Source: Luteimonas salinisoli (lineage in GTDB: Bacteria; Pseudomonadota; Gammaproteobacteria; Xanthomonadales; Xanthomonadaceae). Taken from it: a DNA stretch of 64,000 nucleotides. The notes under the pieces are model-generated. The model made no database searches and was not told the origin of the DNA. It saw only the letters and a list, made by a program, of their open reading frames with translations. Where the stretch lies: the NCBI RefSeq assembly GCF_013425525.1, contig NZ_JACCKA010000073.1:62001-126000 (forward strand). The letters run 5' to 3'. Positions 54,559 to 63,184 of this stretch are shown here, in pieces. Both the position numbers and the translations under genes were made by a program. Every line of letters starts with the position of its first letter. Position 1 is the first letter of the stretch.

Positions 54559-57285
54559 TCAGCCCGTGTTCTGGATGCCCGCGGCGATGCCGTTGACGGT
54601 GGCGATCAGCGCCCGCAGCGTCTCCCCGTCCTCGCTGCCGCCGGCGCGCCAGCGGCGCAGCAGTTCCACCTGCAGCAGGCTGATGGGGTCGACATAGGGA
54701 TTGCGCAGGCGGATCGACAGGCGCAGGCGGTAGTCGTCGGCGAGGATCGCGTCGCGCTGCTTGATCGCCAGGATCGCATCGCGGGTGCGGGCGAACTCGC
54801 CGGCGATGTCGGCGTAGAACGCGGCGTGCGCCTCGCCGGCGAGCAGCGAGTAGCGCTCGAAGATCGCCAGGTCGGACTTGGCCAGCAGCATCTCGACGTC
54901 GTCGATGGCGGCGGCGAAGAACGGCCAGTCGCGGGCCAGCGCCACCATCTCGTCCAGGCCGTTGCGCCCGATACCATGCGCCAGCGCGGTGCCCACGCCG
55001 TACCAGCCGGTCAGGCCGGAGCGGTTCTGCGACCAGGCGAACACCCAGGGGATCGCGCGCAGGTTGCCGACCCCGCCGTCCCGCCGCCGCGACGGCCGCG
55101 AGCCGATCTGCAGGCGTTCGATCACGTCGATCGGGGTGGCGGCGCGGAAGTAGTCGACGAAGCCGTCGCGCTCGTGCACCAGCGCGCGGTAGTGCGCGCG
55201 CGAGCGTGCGGCCAGGTCGGTCATCACCTCGCGCCAGCGCCCCTCGCGCGGCTCCGGCGGCCGCGGACGCAGGCTCGCGCGCAGCACCGCGCCGGTGGCC
55301 TGCTCCAGATTGCGCAGCGCCAGCGCGCGGATGCCGTACTTGCGGTGGATCACCTCGCCCTGCTCGGTGACGCGCAGGCTGCCGTCCACCGAGCCGCGCG
55401 GCGCGGCGATGATCGCCTTGCCGGTCTTGCCGCCGCCGCGGCTGACCGAACCGCCACGGCCGTGGAAGAACACGATGCGTACGCCGGCCGCCTTCGCCAG
55501 GGCGGTCAGCTCCACCTGGGTGCGCTGCAGCGCCCAGCGCGAGGCCAGCAGGCCGCCGTCCTTGGCGCTGTCGGAATAGCCCAGCATCACCGTCTGGCGG
55601 TCGCCGCGTGCGGCGAGGTGGCCGCGGTAGACCGGGTCGTCGAACAGCGCGCGCATCACCGCCGGGGCGGCGTCGAGGTCGTCGACGGTCTCGAACAGCG
55701 GCGCCACGTCCAAGGGCACCGCGCCGTCCTCCACGCAGCCCGCCACCCGCGCCAGCGCCAGGACCGCCAGGGCGTCGGCGGCATTGCGGCTCATGCTGAT
55801 GATGTACGGGCCGAAGGCATGCTCGCCGTAGCGTTGGCGGGCGTCGCGCACGGCGCGGAACACATCCAGCGTCGACACCGCATCCGCGGCGTCCGGCGCG
55901 GCCGGCGCCGCGCCGCCGATCCAGCCGTGCAGGTCGGTGGTGCGCGCCTCCACCGCGCGCTCCGGCCAGTCCGGCTCGTCGCGCAGCGCCGCGATCGCGG
56001 AATCGTGCACCGCGGAATCCTGGCGCAGATCGAGCGCGGCCAGGTGGAAGCCGAAGCTGCGCGCGCGCAGCAGCACCCGCTGCAGCGCGTAGCGGCCGGC
56101 ATGCTCGCCGCGGCCGCGCGCCAGGCTGGCGTCGATCAACTCCAGGTCGGCGATGAAACCGCGCGCGTCGGCGTAGCCGGAGGCGTGGCCGCGCCCGGTA
56201 GCCGACAGCCGGGCCGCCATCATCTCGAGCAGTTGGCGGTAGACCATGTCGGCCTGGCGCGGCTTGAGCCTTCGCCCCGCGTCCGGCAGCAGCTCGCGGT
56301 AGTGGTCGATGCGCGCGGCGACGGCCGGATCGATGGCGACGCGGTCCGGGGTCTGGGTGAGGATGGTCATCAGCCGCCGCAGGTCGTGGCGGTAGCAGCC
56401 GAGCACCTGCGCGCGCTGCGCCGCGAGGGTGGCCAGGATGGTGTCGGCGCCAACGTTGGGGTTGCCGTCCATGTCGCCGCCCACCCACGTGCCGAACTGC
56501 AGCAGCACCGGCAGCTCCGCCGGCTCGCCGTAGACCTTTTCCAGCGCCTCGGAAAAGGCGCGGTAGTAGGCCGGCAGCACCCGGTACAGCACATCGCCGA
56601 GATAGAAGCCGACGTGCTCCATCTCGTCGATCACGGTGGGCCGGGTCGGCGGCGCCTCCGAGGTCTGCCAGGCCGCGGTGAGCGCCTGGCGGATGCGCTC
56701 GACGTCGGCCTCGCGCTCGTCCGGGGTGCGGCCGCGATCGATGTCGGCGACCAGGCGGCGGACGATGTCGCGCTCCTTTTCCAGCAGGGTGCGGCGGATC
56801 GCCTCGGTGGGATGCGCGGTGAACACCGGCTCGATGCGCATGCGCGCGAGCAGCGAGCGCACCTCCTCGAGCGGCACGCCGTCGTCGCGCAGCTGCGCCA
56901 GCACCGCCTCGAGTCCGCCGGGTTGCGGGCCCTCGCCGGCACGCTGGTAGTCGCGGCGGCGGCGGATGCGGTGCACGCGCTCGGCCAGGTTGATGGCACC
57001 GAAGTAGGCCGCGAAGGCGCGCACCAGCGCCTCGGCGTCCGCCAGCGGCACGCGCGAGAGCTGCTCGGCGAGCGCGTCGATCGGGTCGCCGGCTTCGCGC
57101 CGCGCGATCGCCGCGCGCCGCACGCCTTCCACCTCGTCCAGCAGCGCCGGCGAGCCCTGCTCGGCGAGCACGCCGCCGACCAGGGCGCCGAGCCGGCGCA
57201 CGTCGTCGCGCAACAGCGCATCGGTTTCGGCGAAGTCGGGTTCGCGCAGGGGTTCGTCGCGGTCGGTCGCTGATGTCGTGGCCAT
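54559..57285 (-). CDS. ppc: Phosphoenolpyruvate carboxylase
   Basis: A 908-residue anaplerotic enzyme making oxaloacetate from phosphoenolpyruvate and bicarbonate. EPVFTAHPTEAIRRTLLEKE holds the essential His; GYSDSAKDGGLLASRWALQ and FFHGRGGSVSRGGGKT form the active site; GLTGWYGVGTAL and the final ANTG-type end (AAGIQNTG) are complete. ATG 57285 with GGGGA close by. Monocistronic, followed by the frm operon on the same strand. Confidence 0.97.
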   Translation of the reverse strand: MATTSATDRDEPLREPDFAETDALLRDDVRRLGALVGGVLAEQGSPALLDEVEGVRRAAIARREAGDPIDALAEQLSRVPLADAEALVRAFAAYFGAINLAERVHRIRRRRDYQRAGEGPQPGGLEAVLAQLRDDGVPLEEVRSLLARMRIEPVFTAHPTEAIRRTLLEKERDIVRRLVADIDRGRTPDEREADVERIRQALTAAWQTSEAPPTRPTVIDEMEHVGFYLGDVLYRVLPAYYRAFSEALEKVYGEPAELPVLLQFGTWVGGDMDGNPNVGADTILATLAAQRAQVLGCYRHDLRRLMTILTQTPDRVAIDPAVAARIDHYRELLPDAGRRLKPRQADMVYRQLLEMMAARLSATGRGHASGYADARGFIADLELIDASLARGRGEHAGRYALQRVLLRARSFGFHLAALDLRQDSAVHDSAIAALRDEPDWPERAVEARTTDLHGWIGGAAPAAPDAADAVSTLDVFRAVRDARQRYGEHAFGPYIISMSRNAADALAVLALARVAGCVEDGAVPLDVAPLFETVDDLDAAPAVMRALFDDPVYRGHLAARGDRQTVMLGYSDSAKDGGLLASRWALQRTQVELTALAKAAGVRIVFFHGRGGSVSRGGGKTGKAIIAAPRGSVDGSLRVTEQGEVIHRKYGIRALALRNLEQATGAVLRASLRPRPPEPREGRWREVMTDLAARSRAHYRALVHERDGFVDYFRAATPIDVIERLQIGSRPSRRRDGGVGNLRAIPWVFAWSQNRSGLTGWYGVGTALAHGIGRNGLDEMVALARDWPFFAAAIDDVEMLLAKSDLAIFERYSLLAGEAHAAFYADIAGEFARTRDAILAIKQRDAILADDYRLRLSIRLRNPYVDPISLLQVELLRRWRAGGSEDGETLRALIATVNGIAAGIQNTG

Positions 57286-57486
57286 TCCCCGAGCCTAACG
57301 CAGGACTGCGTTGCCTGTGCGTGCGCGCCGCCGCCGGCGCGAGCAGCGCGGGCGGCCGAGGGGGCGATCCGCCGCCTGCCCCCAGGGGCACCCAGCCCGC
57401 CCGCTTGAACGTCACCCTCGCTTGGATCAGACTGCCGCGACGCACGCGCAGCCACCTTCCCACACCAACAACAGGGACGTCATCCA

Positions 57487-57933
57487 ATGCCCGATCTCTT
57501 CCGCCCGCTGTCCTCGCGTCTGCTGTTGGCGCTGGTGCTCGCCACCGCGGCCACCGCCTGCTCGGGACCCGCCGCGCCGGGCGCCGGCGCCGCCACCGCA
57601 CAGGCCGAACTCGACCCGATCCTCGCCGATCCGCAGCCTGGCGACCTCTACGCCGCCGAGGTCACCCACTTCTCGGGCGTGTCGTTCGGGGACAACGAGG
57701 ACCGCAAGGCCTATGGCCTGATGAAGGTGCGCGAAGTGACCGCGGATCAGGTGATGGTGATCACCGAGATGGGCGCGTGGCCCAAGGGCCGCGGCGCCGT
57801 CAACGAACTGCGCGGCGATCTTTCCGAGATCACCTGGGACGAGCAGGAAGTGATCCCGCTGTATCGCAACGAGCTCGCCGGCCTGGTCGCCGACGGCAAG
57901 ATCCTCGAGGTGCGCAGGCTCGACGCGGAGTGA
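57487..57933 (+). CDS. Small lipoprotein of unknown function
   Basis: A 148-residue protein with signal and lipobox (LLLALVLATAATACSGP). The mature part is a compact alpha-beta domain: PGDLYAAEVTHFSGVSFGDN, then GLMKVREVTADQVMVITEMGAW. It ends shortly after a charged helix. I recognise no family. Convergent with gshA, leaving only 40 bases between the stops. Confidence 0.72.
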   Translation: MPDLFRPLSSRLLLALVLATAATACSGPAAPGAGAATAQAELDPILADPQPGDLYAAEVTHFSGVSFGDNEDRKAYGLMKVREVTADQVMVITEMGAWPKGRGAVNELRGDLSEITWDEQEVIPLYRNELAGLVADGKILEVRRLDAE

Positions 57934-57973
57934 TTCTCCGCCGGCGCCCACGGGCGCCGGCTGCCGCGCGGGT

Positions 57974-59353
57974 TCAGTAGGCGAACTCGCGAAACACCCG
58001 GTCGATGTCGCCGCCCCACTCGCCGTGGTACAGCGCGAGCTTGCGCTCGGCCGGCGTCTCCCCGGATTCGGCGAACTCGATCAGCGGATCGAGGAAGTGG
58101 GTTTCGTCGGCGTCCTGGGCATTGCGCGCATCGCGGCGGCGCAGGCCGGCCACGGAGATCTTCAGCGCTTCGATCGCCAGCTCGCGCACGCTGGCGCCGC
58201 GGAACGGCAGCTTGAGCGCATGCCGCGGCACGCCGTCGCGCAGGGCGTGGCGCTCGGCCAGGGTGAAGTCCTTCACCAGGTCCCAGGCGGCGTCGAGGGC
58301 GGCATCGTCGTAAAGCAGGCCGGTCCAGAACGCCGGCAGCGCGCAGATCCGGTTCCAGGGCCCGCCGTCGGCGCCGCGCATCTCCAGGTACTTCTTCAGC
58401 CGCACCTCCGGGAAGGCGGTGGTCATGTGGTCGGACCAGTCGCGCAGGGTCGGCAGCGTCCCGGGCGCGGCCGGCAGGCGGCCGGCGAGGAAGTCGCGGA
58501 AGCTCTGGCCGCTGGCGTCGGCGTAGTTCTGTCCGGAATTCGCGCCGCCGCGGTACACGAAGTACATCGGCACGTCGAGGATGTAATCGACGTAGCGCTC
58601 GTAGCCGAAACCCTCGTCGAAGACGAAGTCGAGCATGCCGGTGCGGTCGGGGTCGGTGTCGGTCCAGATGCGCGAGCGGTAGCTGAGGTAGCCGTTGGGC
58701 CGCCCTTCCGTGAAAGGCGAGTCGGCGAACAGCGCGGTGGCGACCGGCTGCAGCGCCAGCGACACGCGGAACTTGCGCACCATGTCCGCTTCGCTGGCGT
58801 AGTCCAGATTGACCTGCACCGTGCAGGTGCGGGTCATCATGTCCAGGCCGAGGCCGCCGACCTTCGGCATGTAGGCGCGCATGATCCCGTAGCGGCCCTT
58901 GGGCATCCACGGCATCTCCTCGCGCCGCCACTTCGGCTGGAAGCCCATGCCGAGGAAGCCCAGGCGCAGGTCGTCGGCCACCGTCTTGACCTCGAGCAGG
59001 TGCGCGCCGACCTCGCTGCAGGTCTGGTGGATCGACTCGAGCGGCGCACCCGAGAGCTCCAGCTGCCCTGCCGGTTCGAGGGTGACCGACGCGCCGTCGC
59101 GCACCAGGGCGATGGTGCGCTCGTTCTCGCGCACCTCCTCCCAGCCGAAGCGCGTCATGCCGCGCAGCAGCGCCTCGATCCCGCGCTCGCCGTCGAAGGC
59201 CGGCGGCTCCAGGTCGTCGAGCCGGAAGCCGAACTTCTCGTGCTCGGTGCCGATGCGCCAGTCGGCGCGCGGCTTCTCGCCGGCGGCGATGTAGTCGACC
59301 AGCTGCTGGCGGTGCTCGACCGGCGCGTCGCCGGCTTGGCTGGGGCTGGACAA
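57974..59353 (-). CDS. gshA: Glutamate-cysteine ligase, plant/alphaproteobacterial type
   Basis: A 459-residue enzyme making gamma-glutamylcysteine, the first step to glutathione. [58 protein letters not shown] and [16 protein letters not shown] mark the type also found in plants and Xanthomonadaceae, unlike E. coli GshA. The start is TTG 59353, because homologous sequence begins there and no earlier ATG exists in frame. Its product feeds the glutathione-dependent formaldehyde pathway and the Grx4 protein in this window. Confidence 0.94.
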   Translation of the reverse strand: MSSPSQAGDAPVEHRQQLVDYIAAGEKPRADWRIGTEHEKFGFRLDDLEPPAFDGERGIEALLRGMTRFGWEEVRENERTIALVRDGASVTLEPAGQLELSGAPLESIHQTCSEVGAHLLEVKTVADDLRLGFLGMGFQPKWRREEMPWMPKGRYGIMRAYMPKVGGLGLDMMTRTCTVQVNLDYASEADMVRKFRVSLALQPVATALFADSPFTEGRPNGYLSYRSRIWTDTDPDRTGMLDFVFDEGFGYERYVDYILDVPMYFVYRGGANSGQNYADASGQSFRDFLAGRLPAAPGTLPTLRDWSDHMTTAFPEVRLKKYLEMRGADGGPWNRICALPAFWTGLLYDDAALDAAWDLVKDFTLAERHALRDGVPRHALKLPFRGASVRELAIEALKISVAGLRRRDARNAQDADETHFLDPLIEFAESGETPAERKLALYHGEWGGDIDRVFREFAY

Positions 59354-59874
59354 GGGCGCGCTCGCTCTGGAAACGGAAGCGACGCCGGCACGATGCGGGC
59401 GTCGCAGGCGCTCACTATATCCGCTGCGGTGCCCCGGTTAAGCGCCGCACGCGGCGCATCAGTGTTCCGCCACCGTGTGGTGCCGGGCCGGCATCCGGGG
59501 GAGCCACCAACGCCGGCGGGACCGCAGGAACCTGCCATGCACGCGAAGACCGGCGCGGCTGGCAGCAACGGAGATCACCGCCCACCCCGCTGGAGCCTCC
59601 CGCGGCCTTCGCGGCCATGGGCCGCTCCTACAGAGGAAAATCGCCTGCGCCGTCGGGCGACTGCCCGCGGCATCGAGCTTCCTGTAGGAGCGGCCCATGG
59701 CCGCGAAAGCCGGCGCGGCCGAAGACGTCCGCGATCACCGCCAACCCCGGCGAAGTGTTCGTGGCCTTCGGCCGTGGGCCGCGGAGGCCGGCGCGGCGGA
59801 TGCGTCCGCGAGCACGGCCACTCCAACGGGCCTCCGAGCGCGCCAGGATCCGGCGGCCGGATCGGCGCGTCCGC
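59354..59874. repeat. 521-base gap dominated by two palindromic repeats
   Basis: One full copy is at 59524-59631 (left arm GCAGGAACCTGCCATGCACG, right arm type A). A second is at 59684-59787, with a perfect type A left arm and a decayed right arm (GGCCTTCGGCCGTGGGCCGC). They are separated by 52 bases. No gene is apparent; the gshA promoter must be in the first 150 bases. Confidence 0.88.
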
Positions 59875-60438
59875 TCACAGCGGCCGATGGTAGACCTGGA
59901 ACGCCATGTCGCGGATGCCGCCGGCATCGAACAGCTCGATCCAGGCCGGGCCGTTTCCGTCGGCGATGAAGTAACCGCGCCCGCCGGGGTAGCTGCCCCC
60001 GTTCGGCCCCACGTACACGCCGCAGTCGCCGTCGTAGGCGGTCAGCGTGAAGGCGTACTGCCCGGCATCGAGCTTGGCCGGCCTGGTGAACTCGACCATG
60101 CGCATGCCCACCGCCGGAGTCGGGATCGAGGTGAACACGTAACCGGGAACCTTCTCCTCGGCCACCACCGAGCCATTGGGCACGCCGCCGCTGGTCTTCT
60201 CGATGGTGACGTAGACCGTGGCCTTGGGCTGGCAGGACAGCGGCAGCATCAGGTGGCTGAGCAGCCCCGGCTCGTACAGCTCGAAGGCCTGCGCCAGGCG
60301 CTGGTTGACCGACCCGCCGAGGCCGAGCACCAGCGAGGTATCGATGTTCACCTGCTCGGCGCCGAGCTCGGGTTCCACCGCGGCGGCATCGCCCGCGGCC
60401 AGCAGTGCAGCCGCCAGGGCCAGGATCCGGATCTTCAT
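59875..60438 (-). CDS. Exported beta-rich protein of unknown function
   Basis: A 187-residue protein with a signal peptide (MKIRILALAAALLAAGDAAA). The mature part alternates strands and turns (LSHLMLPLSCQPKATVYVTIEK, MVEFTRPAKLDAGQYAFTLTAYDGDCGVYVG, WIELFDAGGIRDMAFQVYHR), like small jelly-roll domains ending in a DMAFQVY motif seen in anchored surface proteins. Two cysteines could pair. Function unknown. Confidence 0.72.
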   Translation of the reverse strand: MKIRILALAAALLAAGDAAAVEPELGAEQVNIDTSLVLGLGGSVNQRLAQAFELYEPGLLSHLMLPLSCQPKATVYVTIEKTSGGVPNGSVVAEEKVPGYVFTSIPTPAVGMRMVEFTRPAKLDAGQYAFTLTAYDGDCGVYVGPNGGSYPGGRGYFIADGNGPAWIELFDAGGIRDMAFQVYHRPL

Positions 60439-60644
60439 CGCGTCTCTCCGTACCGGCAGGGCGCCGGCTCACAGAGGACATACGGAGTGCGGCGCTCGCG
60501 AATGCCACCCTCGCCAGAAGGGCGCCGGGTCACGGGTCCTGCCAGCCCCGCGCCACGTCACGGGCGTCGTTCCCCGGAGCGAATGCGGCGGCCATGCAAG
60601 CATGTCGGCCGGACGCCGCGGTGGGTGCCGGGCGCGGCGCGGTT

Positions 60645-61250
60645 TCAGAGCCCGAGCCAGCCCTCGACCACGGCGCGCGCCTCGTCCAGCCCCTGCTTGG
60701 CCAACGCCGAAAAGGTCTGCACGCCGACGCCCGCGCCGAACTCGGCCTTCAGGTCGCGGCGGACCGCCTGCAGCGCGTTGCCGGCGCCGCCGCGGCTGAG
60801 CTTGTCGGCCTTGGTCAGCAGCACGTGCGCCGGCAGCGCGCGCTGCACCGCGTAGCCGAGCATCTGCCGGTCGTAGTCCTTGAGCGGGTGGCGGATGTCC
60901 ATCACCACCACCAGCCCGCGGAGCGCCTGGCGGCGCTCGAAGTAGCCGGCCACGAATGCCTGCCAGTGCGCCTGCAGCTCGCGCGGCACCTTGGCGTAGC
61001 CGTAGCCGGGCAGGTCCACCAGGTGCCGGTCCTCGTGCGGGGCGATCTGGAAGAACACCAGCTGCTGGGTGCGGCCGGGGGTCTTGGACACCCGCGCCAG
61101 GGCGTTCTGGCGGCACAGGGCGTTGAGCGCGCTGGACTTGCCGGCGTTGGAGCGGCCGGCGAAGGCGACCTCGAAGCCGGCGTCGGGGGGCAGCTGCGCG
61201 GGAGTGTGCGCGGCCAGGCGGTATTGCGCGCGGGCGAGGGGCTCGGACAT
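60645..61250 (-). CDS. engB: Ribosome biogenesis GTPase EngB/YihA
   Basis: A 201-residue TRAFAC GTPase. G1 is [17 protein letters not shown]2 TPGRTQQ, G3 [10 protein letters not shown] and G4 LLTKADKL. It is needed for 50S maturation. ATG 61250; divergent from cytochrome c4 over 136 bases. This yihA-cytochrome c4-dsbA order is widespread in gammaproteobacteria. Confidence 0.95.
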   Translation of the reverse strand: MSEPLARAQYRLAAHTPAQLPPDAGFEVAFAGRSNAGKSSALNALCRQNALARVSKTPGRTQQLVFFQIAPHEDRHLVDLPGYGYAKVPRELQAHWQAFVAGYFERRQALRGLVVVMDIRHPLKDYDRQMLGYAVQRALPAHVLLTKADKLSRGGAGNALQAVRRDLKAEFGAGVGVQTFSALAKQGLDEARAVVEGWLGL

Positions 61251-61386
61251 GGCGATAGCATCGCACGGCGCGGTCTCCGCGCCGCGACGCGAGGGCGCGG
61301 TTTGACCGCGCTCGCGGCCGCCGACGATAATTCCGGGTCATGCCGGGCGCAGGTCGCGCCCGAATCCCGTGCTTCGGAGCCCAGCA

Positions 61387-62400
61387 ATGCGCCACGCCCG
61401 CGCCTACGGTATCGCCGGTCTCACCGCCCTCGGGGTGGTGGCTGCGGTCGCTTTCGCCCAGTCCACGACCGTGCCACTGCCCGAGGAGGCGCCGATCGAG
61501 GCCGCGCCGCTGGGCGAGACGGCGGTCGCCGACCTGGCCGAGGCCGACTGGGGCGACCCCCAGAACGGCGCCACCCTGGCCGCCACCTGCGCGGCCTGCC
61601 ACGGGCTCGACGGAAAGGCCACCGTCCGCGAGGTCTACCCGGGCATCGCCGGCCAGAGCGAGCGCTACATCGCCCGCCAGCTGGCGCTGTTCAAGAGCGG
61701 CGAGCGGGTCAGCCCGATCATGCAGCCGTTCGCGGCGCCGCTGAGCGCGCAGGACATGCGCGACCTCGGCGCCCACTACGCCATGCAGCAGGCCGGTGCC
61801 GGCGTCGCCGACGACACCGTGGTCGCGGCCGGCCCCTACGAGGGCATGAAGTTCTTCGAAATCGGCCAGCAGCTGTTCCGCAGCGGCGATCCGGGCCGCG
61901 GGGTTCCCGCCTGCATGGCCTGCCACGGCCCCACCGGCGCCGGCAACCCCGGCCCGCCCTATCCGCACGTCGCCGGGCAGAGCAGCTGGTACTCGGCGCG
62001 GCGCCTGCAGGAGTACCGCGACGGCACCACCGGCGAGAGCGATACCCGCCTGTTCGACATCATGCACGAGGTGGCCCAGCGCCTGACCGACGAGGAGATC
62101 CAGGCCCTGTCCAGCTACATGGAAGGCCTGCATCCGCGGCCCGACGCGGCGATGCGCGCGGCGATGGCCAGGATCGAGACCGGCCCTGCGCCCATCGCGG
62201 CCCCGGCGGCCGGCGACCCGGGCGAGGCCGACATCGGCACCCAGGACGGCGGCACCGTCGCCATCGAGCAGCAGGGCCAGGCCGCCGACGGGGATGCGCC
62301 CGAGACGGGCTCCGACCCCGCCGGCCCGCGCAGCGAAGACGCCCAGGCCGAGCCCGATGCCGATGCAGAAGGCGCGACGGGCGATCCGTCGCGGCAGTGA
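61387..62400 (+). CDS. Diheme cytochrome c4
   Basis: A 337-residue periplasmic protein with a signal (LTALGVVAAVAFAQ). Two haem sites are Cys68-Ala-Ala-Cys71-His72 and Cys176-Met-Ala-Cys179-His180; SPIMQPFAAPLSAQDMRDL and VAGQSSWYSARRLQEYRDG supply methionine-type ligands and the family pattern. About 75 C-terminal residues after EGLHP form an extra acidic Ala/Pro/Asp-rich tail. Cytochrome c4 delivers electrons to terminal oxidases. A GATAAT hexamer is 56 bases upstream. Followed by a strong terminator. Confidence 0.93.
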   Translation: MRHARAYGIAGLTALGVVAAVAFAQSTTVPLPEEAPIEAAPLGETAVADLAEADWGDPQNGATLAATCAACHGLDGKATVREVYPGIAGQSERYIARQLALFKSGERVSPIMQPFAAPLSAQDMRDLGAHYAMQQAGAGVADDTVVAAGPYEGMKFFEIGQQLFRSGDPGRGVPACMACHGPTGAGNPGPPYPHVAGQSSWYSARRLQEYRDGTTGESDTRLFDIMHEVAQRLTDEEIQALSSYMEGLHPRPDAAMRAAMARIETGPAPIAAPAAGDPGEADIGTQDGGTVAIEQQGQAADGDAPETGSDPAGPRSEDAQAEPDADAEGATGDPSRQ

Positions 62401-62450
62401 ACTTCCGCGGCCACCGCAGGTCGAACCGTCCACAGCCCTTGAAACGATCC

Positions 62451-62483
62451 GCCGGCCGAGGCACATCGGCCGGCGTTTTTTTT
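62451..62483 (+). terminator. Intrinsic terminator after cytochrome c4
   Basis: GCCGGCCG (62451-62458) and CGGCCGGC (62467-62474) form a perfect eight-base-pair stem with an eight-base loop, followed by G and eight T residues. It lies 50 bases after the cytochrome stop and only 20 bases before the DsbA ATG. The DsbA genes therefore need either read-through or a promoter overlapping this stem. Confidence 0.92.
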
Positions 62484-62503
62484 CCCGCCAGGAGGCCCCG
62501 CCG

Positions 62504-63184
62504 ATGAACCCGATCCGACGCTGGCTGCCGCCGGTCCTGGCCGCCCTGGCGCTGTGGGCCAGTGCCGCCCATGCCCAGCAGGGCCCGGTCGAGGGCCGCG
62601 ACTACGTCGTGATCGCCGATGGCGCGCCATGGCAGGCAGCGGACGGGCGCATCGAGGTGGTGGAGATCTTCTCCTATGCCTGCCACGTCTGCGACGAGCT
62701 CCACCCGCTGGTCGAGGCCTGGCGCGGCCGCCTGCCCCGCGACGTGCGTTTCGAGTACCTGCCGGTGGTCTACCAGCGCCAGGACGCGTTCGCGACCGGG
62801 TTCTTCGCCGTCCAGTCGCTGGGCCAGCTGAGCCGGGTCCACGGCGCGACCTTCGACGCGGTCCATCGCGGCGGCGAGCTGGCCCGCAACGCCAGCACTG
62901 CAGAGCTCGCCTGGTTCTACGCGCAGCAGGACATCGATCGCGACGCGCTCGAGCGGGCGATGCACGAGGTCCAGACCGGCCAGAAGCTGAATGCGGCCCG
63001 CGAATTCCTGCTTCGCAGTGGCGCGGAAGGCACGCCCACCTTCATCATCGACGGACGCTATCGCGTCCAGGCGCGCAGCCTGCGCGATCTGCTGCGGATC
63101 GCCGACCAGCTGATCGCCAAGGTGCGCGCCGAGCGCCCCGACCCGGCAACTTCCGCCACCGACCACGAGGCCAACTCGCCATGA
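62504..63184 (+). CDS. DsbA-family thiol:disulfide oxidoreductase with CHVC site
   Basis: A 226-residue periplasmic protein; AGGAGG precedes ATG 62504. The signal peptide is 1-24 (LAALALWASAAHA). The active site is Cys60-His-Val-Cys63 (FSYACHVCDEL) and the cis-proline loop EGTPTFIIDGRY. DsbA of E. coli has CPHC; CHVC is unusual and should shift the redox potential. It overlaps the following DsbA gene by four bases (ATGA). Confidence 0.9.
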   Translation: MNPIRRWLPPVLAALALWASAAHAQQGPVEGRDYVVIADGAPWQAADGRIEVVEIFSYACHVCDELHPLVEAWRGRLPRDVRFEYLPVVYQRQDAFATGFFAVQSLGQLSRVHGATFDAVHRGGELARNASTAELAWFYAQQDIDRDALERAMHEVQTGQKLNAAREFLLRSGAEGTPTFIIDGRYRVQARSLRDLLRIADQLIAKVRAERPDPATSATDHEANSP

